A stretch of DNA of 64,000 nucleotides from Sacculina carcini (lineage: Eukaryota > Arthropoda > Thecostraca > Sacculinidae), in NCBI GenBank assembly GCA_916048095.2, contig OU696587.1:545252-609251 (forward strand), in the 5' to 3' direction. A model generated the notes under the pieces. That model ran no database searches. It saw nothing but the letters and a program-made list of their open reading frames with translations, and was not told the DNA's origin. Positions 29,422-39,317 of the stretch are shown in pieces; position 1 is the first letter of the stretch; every line of letters begins with the position of its first letter. The position numbers were made by a program, and so were the translations under genes.

Positions 29422-30117
29422 TCATGCCGAGTGCACATTTGCACTGCCGTTTGATGTAGATAAATTCTGGCTAGGTGCAGGATGTTGTGATGCGCTTCTC
29501 TGTTGGTTGTTGATGTTGTTTTGCTGTCTAATAGATGGAAGAATTACGTCAGGCTGTTGTTGGACGTTTATAGTTGGTTTCCGCGTACAAATCAACACTG
29601 CCTCTATCATTTTGAGCTTTCTGATGTTATGCTCCTGGCAAATGACGGATGTATTGTCAGTGAGGATTGTTCTGTTGAGCTTGATCTTATGCTCTTGCGC
29701 GTAGTGCCGAAAAATAGCGCCGTCGTGCAAGTGAGCAGTGAGTCGCTTGTGCAAAGTTGTTGTAGTGTGGCCGATGTATTCAGAATTACGGAGACTGCAG
29801 TCTCCAGTTTGGCATTTATGTGAATACACGACGTTCACTTTTTGCGTCTCTTCGGTCCTTGGTAGGCAGCTATTCTTGACAATCGACTGGTATGTTTTTC
29901 GAGTTTTGTAGTAAATGACTAGTTTAATTTTTGTTTCTGGTTGACATGGAGTAACGTGTTTCCTAATGATTTTCTGAAGTGCAGTCTCGTCTTGTTTGTA
30001 ATTTGAGCTCATAGTGTTTCTGTAATATAATTTGAGTGTATCTTGGTCTCTGTCTCGGTTGTTTTCATTCGTAATTATGAAGTCATGTAGTAAATGAATA
30101 ATTTGCGTTTGTAGCAA
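29422..30117 (-). pseudogene. Penelope-like C-terminal GIY-YIG endonuclease (left arm)
   Basis: 231 open codons; the first Met is not the natural start, because the RT part is missing upstream. The region starts in the linker after RT (LLHDFIITNENN), then a zinc-like Cys/His segment, then the GIY-YIG nuclease: VVYSHKC (residues ~96-102), YIGHTTTTLHKRLTAHL (~114-130) with the catalytic Arg125, IEAVLI with the metal-binding Glu172, and PTIN with Asn184. The C-terminus is a Gln/Asn-rich tail. The nuclease nicks target DNA in PLE transposition. The left-arm frame has no stop. Confidence 0.85.
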
Positions 30118-30126
30118 TACAAACGC
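30105..30126. other. Perfect 9-bp hairpin near the centre of the PLE inverted repeat
   Basis: GCGTTTGTA, loop GCAA, TACAAACGC. It lies 15 bp outside the left arm, in the 180-bp spacer, and may mark the foldback or template-switch junction that produced the palindrome. Confidence 0.7.
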
Positions 30127-30172
30127 AGTGTAATTAGCTCGTACATCAAGAGGGCGCTAACTCACTGTTCAA

Positions 30173-30939
30173 CATGGACTAATACAGACGCGGAAATCAA
30201 TAGAGTCGGCAAATTATTGACTAATAATGGCTACACACAAAAAGACATCGATGACGTAATCAGACAAAAACTACATGACTTCATAATTACGAATGAAAAC
30301 AACCGAGACAGAGACCAAGATACACTCAAATTATATTAGAGAAACACTATGAGCTCAAATTACAAACAAGACGAGACTGCACTTCAGAAAATCATTAGGA
30401 AACACGTTACTCCATGTCAACCAGAAACAAAAATTAAACTAGTCATTTACTACAAAACTCGAAAAACATACCAGTCGATTGTCAAGAATAGCTGCCTACC
30501 AAGGACCGAAGAGACGCAAAAAGTGAACGTCGTGTATTCACATAAATGCCAAACTGGAGACTGCAGTCTCCGTAATTCTGAATACATCGGCCACACTACA
30601 ACAACTTTGCACAAGCGACTCACTGCTCACTTGCACGACGGCGCTATTTTTCGGCACTACGCGCAAGAGCATAAGATCAAGCTCAACAGAACAATCCTCA
30701 CTGACAATACATCCGTCATTTGCCAGGAGCATAACATCAGAAAGCTCAAAATGATAGAGGCAGTGTTGATTTGTACGCGGAAACCAACTATAAACGTCCA
30801 ACAACAGCCTGACGTAATTCTTCCATCTATTAGACAGCAAAACAACATCAACAACCAACAGAGAAGCGCATCACAACATCCTGCACCTAGCCAGAATTTA
30901 TCTACATCAAACGGCAGTGCAAATGTGCACTCGGCATGA
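30173..30939 (+). pseudogene. Penelope-like C-terminal region with GIY-YIG endonuclease (right arm)
   Basis: Extends further 5' than the left copy: from ~30173 the frame reads WTNTDAEINRVGKLLTNNGY and TQKDIDDVIRQKL, which fits the end of PLE reverse transcriptase. An in-frame TAG at 30337-30339 (TAC in the other arm) breaks it. From the ATG at 30349 it continues through the same GIY-YIG domain to a stop at 30937-30939. RT catalytic motifs are absent. Confidence 0.82.
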
Positions 30940-31046
30940 ATTTTATATACTTTTATATTGGAATTTTCTAGAGTATTTAACGTCTCATTCAAATTTGATT
31001 TTCAGTTTAGTGTATATTTATTTACGATTGTTATGTGTATATATAT

Positions 31047-31090
31047 GCCCCTGAAGATGACATTAATATATGTCGAAAGGTGCCTCGGGC
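31047..31090 (+). ncRNA. Hammerhead-ribozyme-like motif, right arm
   Basis: GCCC (31047-31050) pairs with GGGC (31087-31090) as stem I. Between them: CUGAAGA (the CUGANGA core), an extra U, stem II GACAU-UAAUAU-AUGUC, GAAA, stem III AGG-UG-CCU, and C17 as cleavage base. All invariant core bases are present; the single extra U before stem II departs from the consensus and might lower activity. Hammerhead motifs with very short stem III are known from Penelope terminal repeats. Confidence 0.5.
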
Positions 31091-31162
31091 AAAAATGAGT
31101 TTTTCGGTACTACTGGGAAAGCTCTCTGAGAACCAGAAGAAGCTGGTGAGACGTATAGAGAA

Positions 31163-31167
<5 letters not shown>

Positions 31168-31251
<84 letters not shown>
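31168..31251 (+). repeat. (TA)n microsatellite
   Basis: About 42 TA units, immediately after the right PLE arm and before copy C of the composite repeat. Confidence 0.97.
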
Positions 31252-31252
<1 letters not shown>

Positions 31253-34200
31253 TAGCATTAAAACCCGCCCGTTGTGCGGAGCAATTCATAAAAATATTGC
31301 AAATTAAAAATAAATAAGGCAAAGTCATGAAAACCTTAATCAATTACAAGGTCTAAATTTCATTATATTTAATTTTATTTTGACAAAATATTTTCACTCA
31401 ACCCGCCTCATATTTAAACCCGCCCGACGTGAGGAATAATTCAGAACTCGAACACCATCCGTTCTGGTTATTGAAGTCGAATCCTTTAGTTTTGTATATG
31501 AATTCATTCTACACGGTGAAATTGAACGTTTCATTGCCGCCCGCGGGACATTTTTATTTAATAAAAATGAGCCATCTCTTCGTTTGCGTTTGAAGCCCCT
31601 GATCACTGAACCAGCGAACCATGAACCAGCGCAATTATGTCACCTCATATTCAAGCATACATACACAGACAACAAGATAATTTATTCTTTATGTATATAT
31701 ATATAGCATTAAAACCCGCCCGTTGTGCGGAGCAATTCATAACATGAAATTAATATTCAATTCATAAAAAATATTGAAAATTAAAAATGAAATAGGGTAC
31801 ACTCATAAAAATATAAATCAAGTAAAAATTCCAAGTTTAATTATTTTTATTTCAACAAAATATTTCCCCTCAGTCCGCCTTGGTCATTTTTACACCCGCC
31901 CGTCGTGCTGAATAATTCAGAACTCGAACACGATCCGTTCTGGATCTTGAAGTCAAATCCATTGGTTTTGTGTATGGATAAATTCTACAGGGGAAATTGA
32001 ACGTTCTATTGTCTATAGTTGCTGCTCGAGGAGCATTTATATTTAGAAAGAAATTACCTTTTTCTAAATGAACCATTTGAAAAAATGAACTAAAAAATGG
32101 AAACAATTTTTTTAAACCCGCCCGTCGTGCGGAACAATTCATACAATGAAATTCATATTAAATCCATAAAATATAATGAATGGAAATTGAAAAGCAAGAC
32201 ATGTAACCTATAAATATCTTAACCAATAGAAAAGTCTAAATGTGAATATTTTTGTTTTTATTATGACAAATATCAACCCGCTTGATATATATATCTGCCC
32301 GTCGTGTGGTATAATTCAGAACACAAACACGAAACAAACAATGAAAGATGATGAAATCTTTTCATCAGAATGTTTCCAAACTATATTTATTACTTAACAT
32401 GATTCCCAAACATTATTTGCTTAAGTACTATCTTACTTTTACCGCTATAATATTTATTGCTAAAATATTTTTTTTTTCCGCTATCATTAAAACCCAATAT
32501 AACCTGAGTCAAACCTACCCAACCCAACCCAACCATTCAATCTTGACCGCTCTCAGCCTAGTCTGAGGTGATTTAACTTATTAGTTTGTGATCACAAAAT
32601 ATACTGATTCGATCATAATTTGTAATCAGAAGACTGAGATTATCTACCCCAGGGGTTCCAAACACGCGGCCCACCAATAATTTTCTCTCAAACCGCCAAT
32701 ATAATATCGGAACCAAACTGTAGGGCAGCTAAATTCACATTTGTTGCATAATGCGATATATTTATACACCATTTAAGTCACATTTACATTAGTGAGTCTG
32801 GATCTTGAAGTCAAGCCCGTGAGTTTTGTATATGGATTCATTCCACACGATAAAATTGAATGTTTGAACCCACCCGTCGTGCGGAACAATTAATAAAACA
32901 AAAGTAATACATATTTAAATGCAAACAGCCAGTCTAATAGAAAACTCTGAATTGTAAAATCTATACCAATAGAAAATTCCTGTTCTGAATTTGCCTATTC
33001 TTATTCTAATAATTGGCGGCATATTATTCAGTCAACCCGCATCATACTTAAGCCTGTCGTCAGGGATAATTTCGAAATGTAAACACAAATTAACAATACA
33101 ATTTTTTAGTATATATATGAACTTTTTTCCATAATATTATCTCATAACTCCCGGTTAATGCTTCCACTAATGCATCATATTCATACAGCTGTTTTTTTTG
33201 GATTACACCGATATTACAGCCCTTGATATTGCAGCCGATATTATATTATGCAATCTATATTCTGCTACGTATTATTCCTAATACATATATCATCAGATCG
33301 CAAAATATATTTGAAGGTTCACATCATTCTCCACCATCATTTGCTCAAGAGCTATTCTACTTTTATCGCTGGAATATTTACTGCTAGCAAAATATCATAT
33401 ACCTCGCTATCATTTAAACCCACTCTTTATAGATACATTTAAGCCCGCCCGTCGTGCGGAACAGTTCATAAAATATATTTAATATTCAATTCATAAAAAA
33501 TTAGTGCAAATTAAAAAATAAAAACAAACCCATAGAAAAGATTTAGCCAATATAAAAGTCTAAATGTGAAATTTATGTTTCAATTTAGAAAACATGTTTT
33601 TCCACAACCCGCCTCATATTTAAAGCTGCCCGTCGTGCGGAATAATTCAGAACTCAAATACGAAACAAACACAAAGAAAATTGATGAAAAACGACCAATA
33701 GAAAAAGTCAAATTTGTAAATTCTTGTTTTAATTATTGACGATGTTTTTTCCCTCAACACTGCTCAAATTCACACCCGTCCTTCGTGTGTAGTAATTCAG
33801 AAGTGTAACACTATCAAAACAATGTAACTTTCTGTCATCTCTATAATTCCAGATTTATGCGTCCGCTAAAACAGCAGATGCATATAGTTGGCATTGTATG
33901 ATATTACAACCCATATCCTTATGCAGCTTGAAATTGAACCAATTAAATTACACAGTAAAATTCAGTAGTTTACTTTGTTCCCAGTAGCATTTTACCCGCC
34001 CGTCGTGCGGAAAAATTCATGTGTAAATATTGAGGACAACAAAGCCTTTCTATTCAGTATAGTGTAGCATTAATTAAACTGTACGCAATATAACCATACC
34101 ATCCATGCTTGGAGCTAATATGATGCATTCTTTATTGTGATTGGGCTTCAGTAAAATTTAATCGGTGTATATTCCTGTGTAATCGCAAGTGCGCATAATA

Positions 34201-35546
34201 GCTGACAAATTGGCAATATGTCATTTTGATTTTACACCGCCGTAACTTCCTACAGATACACTTCGGAAAATTATAAATTATACCGTATTGTAGAAAACAA
34301 GATTTCTAGCACGATGGTATAATTTATTTTTATGTGTAACAAATAGTTCTTGAGAAATAGTAGAAAAATGAATTAATTCTAGTCGCCCGGTGTTCAAGTG
34401 TAATTTTGGATGTATTTGAGAATTTTGCCAATTTTACACTTTTTTGTATCATTTGTGGGTATAAATTAAAACTTATATTGTAGAACACAAAATTATCTAC
34501 ACAGTAGTATATTCCTGTGTAATCGCAAGTGCGCATAATAGCTGTCAAATTGGCATTATGTCCTTTTGACTTTACACCGCCGTAGCTTTCTTCAGATACA
34601 CTTTGTAAAATTACAAATTATACCGTATTGTAGACAACAAGATTTCTAGCACGATGGTATAACTTATTTTTATGTATAACAAATAGTTACTGAGAAATAG
34701 TAGAAAAATGAATTAATTTTAGACGCCCGGTGTTCAAGTGTAATTTTGGATGTATTTGAGAAGTTTGCCAATGTTACACGTTTTTGTATCATTTGGGGGT
34801 ATGAATTAAAAATTTTCTTGTAGAACACAAAATTATCTACACAATAGTATAATTTTGATAGCTGTACCGTTGCTGGTTTGTGGATAATAGATAGCGGAAT
34901 ATTGACCAAAATATTCACGTTTTCTTGTGCTAATTTTGCCTTTTTGACTTTGTCATTTACACTTCACACCGCCGTAACTTTTTTTAATACACTTTGGAAA
35001 ATTAAAAATTATACCGTGTTGTAGAAAACAAAATTCCCAGCATGATGGTATTATTTATTTAGATGTGTGATAATTAGTTTTTGAGATATAGAGAAAAAAG
35101 TATAGAAGATCGGACGCGTGGAGTATAAATAAAATTTTGAATGTAGATTGAATTTTTTTCCATTTTACATGTTTTATATTTAATTTTCTGGTATGAATTA
35201 TAATTTTTTGAGTAGAACAAAAAATTTCTACACAGTGGTATAATTTTTATAGTTGTATCATTGCTGGTTTAGGAAGAGTAGTCTTCAGAAAAGTGACCAA
35301 AATTTTCGCATTTTTCAGGGTTCATTTTGTGTTTTAACCGCTATAACTTTTTTTGGTTATATTTATTAAAATTTAAAATTTAACTCACAGTGTAGACAAA
35401 AAATATTCCAACATGATGGTATAATTTTTTTAGCGAGTACGCCAAGTGATGGCCGAATAGCAGCTGATAGAAAATGGACCAAGAAGGGTGGGACATACAC
35501 ACAGACACACAGACACACAAACAGAGGATCGCTTTTATATATATAG
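31252..35546 (+). repeat. Composite repeat, copy C (longest, ~4.3 kb)
   Basis: Starts CTAGCATTAAAACCCGCCCG. GC-rich modules occur at ~31263, 31420, 31713, 31893, 32115, 32295, 32872, 33050, 33443, 33627, 33772 and 33995. From ~34160 the second half takes over with hairpin modules near 34285, 34480, 34635, 34815, 35015, 35205 and 35390. It ends with GGGTGGGACATACACACAG, a CAGA tract and TATATATAGA. No coding potential. Position ~33415-33435 is an empty counterpart of the gypsy target site. Confidence 0.85.
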
Positions 35547-38194
35547 ACTAGCATTAAAACCCGCCCGTTGTGCGGAGGAATTCATAAAATGGAATTACTA
35601 TTCATAAAAATTCATATTCATAAAAAATATTCCAAATTAAAAAAGAAAATGAAAACTCATAAGTGTCTTACTCAATAGAAAAGTCCAAGTGTGAATATTT
35701 ATATTTTTATTTTTAAATAATATTTTCCCTCAACCCGCCTCATATATAAACCCAACCATTGTGCGGAATAATTCAGAACAAAAACACGTAACAAACAATG
35801 CAAATTCTAGCATGTAAACCCGCCCGTCGTGCGAAACAGTTCATACTATTAAATTTGTATTCAATTCATAAGAGAAAATAAATATGAATTAAAAAAGAGT
35901 TGAGTAAACCCAAAAAAATCCTATTTAAACCTGTCCGTCGTGCTGAATAATCCAGAACTCTGACACAAAACAATGAAAAATGACTAAATTTTTTATCATA
36001 ATGTTTTCAAAATATATTTATAACTCAACATCACCATCTAGCATTAAAACCCGCCCTTTGTGCAGAACAATGAATAAAGTAAAATGAATAGTGAATTAAT
36101 AAAAAATGATTAGAAATTGAAAAAGAAAAAGTAAACCCATAAAAAGTCTTAACCAATAGAAAAGTCTAAATGTGAATGTTTTATTTTAGAATTGAATGTG
36201 AATGTTTTATTTTATTTTGGCAAAATATTTTCCCTCAAACTGCCACGTATTTAAACCCGCCCGTCGTGCGGAACTATAAATAGAATATAATGAATCAAAA
36301 AGCAAAAAGCTTATCCAATAGAAGAATATAAATTGGTAAATTCTTGTTTTAATTATTGACGAAGTTTTTTTCCTCAACAGTGCTCAAGTTCACACCCATC
36401 CTTCGCGTGTAGTAATTCAGAAGTGTAACACTATCAAAACAATGAAACCTTCTGTCATCTCTATAATTCCAGATTTATGCGTCCTCTAAAACAGCATATT
36501 CATATATTTGGCATTGCATGATATTACAACCCATATCCTTATGCAACTTAAGCTTATGCAACTTGAAATTAAACCAATTAAATTATACAGTAAAATTCAG
36601 TAGTTAACATTGTTCCCAGTAGTATTTTACCCGACCGTCGGGCGGAACAATTCATGTGTAAATAATGAGGACAATAAAGCCTTTCTATTCAGTATAGTGT
36701 AGAATTAATTAAGCTGTACCCAATAAAACCACACCATCCATGCTTGGAGCAAATATGATGCATTTTTAATTGTGGTTGGGCTTCAGTGAAATTTAATTGG
36801 TGTATATTCCTGTGTAATCGCAAGTGCGCATAATAGCTGTCAAATTGGCAGTATGTCTTTTTGACTTTTCACCGCCGTAACTCCCTTCAGATACACTTTG
36901 GAAAATTACAAATTATACCGTATTGTAGAAAACAAGATTTCTAGCACGATGGTATAATATATTTGTATGTATAACAAATAGTTACTGAGAAATAGTAGAA
37001 AAATGAATTTATTTTAGACGCCCGGTGTTCAAGTGTAATTTTGGATGTATTTGATAATTTTGCCTCTTTTACACGTTTTTTGTATCATTTGTGGGTATAA
37101 ATTATAACTTATCTTGTAGAACACAAAATTATCTACACAGTAGTATATTCCTGTGTAATCGCAAGTGCGCATAATAGCTGTCAAATTGGCATTATGTCCT
37201 TTTGACTTTACACCGCCGTAACTTTCTTCAGATACACTTTGTAAAATTACAAATTATACCGTATTGTAGAAAACAAGATTTCTAGCACGATGGTATAACT
37301 TATTTTTATGTATAACAAATAGTTACTGAGAAATAGTAGAAAAATGAATTAATTTTAGACGCCCGGTGTTCAAGTGTAATTTTGGATGTATTTGAGCAGT
37401 TTGCCAATTTTACACGTTTTTTTATCATTTGGGGGTATGAATTATAACTTTTCTTGTAGTACAAAAAATTATCTACACAATAGTATAATTTTGATAGCTG
37501 TACCGTTGCTGGTTTATGGAAAATAGATAGCGGAATATTGACCAAAATATTCACGTTTTCTTGTGCAAATTTTGCCTTTTTGACTTTGTCATTTACACTT
37601 CACACCGCCGTAACTTTTTTAATACACTTTGGAAAATTAAAAATTATAGCGTGTTGTAGAAAACGAAATTCCCAGCATGATGGTAATATTTATTTAGATG
37701 TGTGATAATTACTTTTTGAGAAATAGAGAAAAAAGTATATAAAATCGGACGCGTGGAGTTTGAATAAAATTTTGAATGTATATTGAATTTTTTCCCATTT
37801 TACATGTTTTATACTCAATTATGAATATAAATGGGTATGAATTATAGTTTGTTGAGTAGAACAGAAAGTTTTCTACACAGTGGTATAATTTTTATAGTTG
37901 TACCATTGCTGGTTTATGAAAAGTAGTTTTCTGAATATTGACCAGAATTTTCGCCTTTTTCAGGGTTCATTTTGTTTTTTTACCGCTTTAACTTTTTTAG
38001 TTTCATTTTTAAAATTCAAAATTAATCCCAGAGTGCAGACAAAAAAAATTCCAACATGATGGTATACATTTTTAGCGGGTACGCCAAGTGATAGCCGAGT
38101 AGCAACTGATAGAAAATGGATCAAGAAGGGTGGGACAGACAGACAGACACACACACAGACAGACACACACACAGAGGATCTCTTTTATATATAT
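35547..38194 (+). repeat. Composite repeat, copy D
   Basis: Starts CTAGCATTAAAACCCGCCCG at ~35549, adjoining the end of copy C. GC-rich modules at ~35560, 35753, 35820, 35930, 36050, 36255, 36410 and 36635; hairpin modules near 36925, 37110, 37265, 37455, 37650, 37860 and 38035. It lacks the ~32.3-33.6 kb part of copy C. It ends GGATCTCTTTTATATATATA. Confidence 0.85.
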
Positions 38195-38237
38195 ACTAGC
38201 GACAAGTTCCGCACTTCGTGCGGTTATAGTCGCTAGT
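38195..38237. other. Nested hairpin: 9-bp outer and 6-bp inner perfect stems
   Basis: Outer stem ACTAGCGAC / GTCGCTAGT encloses an inner hairpin CCGCAC-TTC-GTGCGG. A third, weaker element CCGCAC-TAC-GTGCG follows at ~38242-38255. It lies exactly where copy D ends. Confidence 0.8.
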
Positions 38238-38486
38238 AGATCCGCACTACGTGCGTCTCGTAGCTTCGTTTGTAGTATTGTAAGTGATGCGGTCGCCTTG
38301 AGTTTTGTCTGGGATAGCAATGCAAATATGATGATAATGCACTAGAAGCAAACGTCAAGGCCAATGCAAACAAATGGTGTCGCAAGGATGTTGCAACACC
38401 ACAGCAAGCGGTGAATAGCGATAGACGTCTGATTAAAATTATGCAAGAACAGTTCGCAGAAAAGATGTGATGGCAATCTGGCAGGG

Positions 38487-39255
38487 AAGTTTCTAGCAAT
38501 CGCTCAACTGAATGACAAAAGTGTGTAGAATAAAGGTGAAAAACAAACACCAATAGAAAAATATATGATAATTACAATTACAATATTGGTAAGCTACACA
38601 TATACACTTCAAAAACGCTTCTGGAACACGCACATGCACGACGATGTACTTAATTAAACACTCCGTTTTACTACGCACTCTGCACGCCACTTGCAAACGC
38701 TCGCTGCAATGCACGTGAGTCATGGTATATCGACACACAGACACACACACCAATATATACATCAGTGTGCCGTTCTGTACACTGTGTATGTATGTGTGTG
38801 TGTGTACGTGTACCTGTATGTGTATGTGTGTGTGTGTGTGTGCATCTATGTCAGTGTGTATGTGTGTGTGTGTGTGTGCATGTATGTCAGTGTGTATGTG
38901 AGTGTGTGTGTGCCTGAGGTGGCAATCTCGCATGGGCGTTTCTAGCAATCGCTCAACTGAATGGCGCAGTGTGTAGAATAATGGTGAAAAACAAACACCA
39001 GTAGAAAAATAAATGTTGATTACAATTACAATATTGGTAAGCTACACATATCCACTCGAAAAACGCCTGTGGAACACGCACATGCACGACAATGTACTTA
39101 TTTAAACACTCTGTTTTACTACGCACTCTGCACGCCACTGGGTATTTGCAAACGCTCGCTGCAAACGCTCGCTGCAATGCACGTGAGTCATGGCATATCG
39201 ACACACAGACACACACACCAATATATATACACCAATGTGCCGTTCTGCACACACA
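38487..39255. repeat. Direct duplication of a ~310-bp block
   Basis: 38487-38800 and 38937-39255 share most bases (TTTCTAGCAATCGCTCAACT, the run of ACACACCAATATATA, and so on) with scattered differences. A TGTGTATGTG microsatellite lies between them. No open frame is convincing. The unit begins in sequence not found elsewhere in the window. Confidence 0.82.
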
Positions 39256-39288
39256 CTCACACACGTACGTTGAGCTTTATTATTATAG

Positions 39289-39317
39289 ATATATAGATAG
39301 ATAGATAGATAGATAGA
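39289..39317 (+). repeat. (GATA)n microsatellite
   Basis: ATAGATAGATAGATAGATAG run before copy E. Confidence 0.9.

Larger units (their letters stand above)
29121..31167. mobile_element. Penelope-like element as an 897-bp near-perfect inverted repeat
   Basis: 29194-30090 (minus) and 30271-31167 (plus) are reverse complements of equal length with only a few differences seen by eye (for example one base near 29403/30959 and TAC versus TAG at ~30337). The arms are divided by 180 bp holding a further piece of PLE reverse-transcriptase C-terminal coding sequence (plus) and a small hairpin. Each arm contains the GIY-YIG endonuclease end of a Penelope ORF, a terminal-repeat region with a hammerhead-like motif, and the start of another ORF. 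PLEs are known for partial tandem or inverted copies. Confidence 0.85.

Noticed and set aside
34330..34918. 70-80 codon minus-strand frames with repeated YYCVDNFVFY wording
   Set aside because: They recur only because the ~190-bp modules recur; stops differ between copies and no selection on the frame is apparent.
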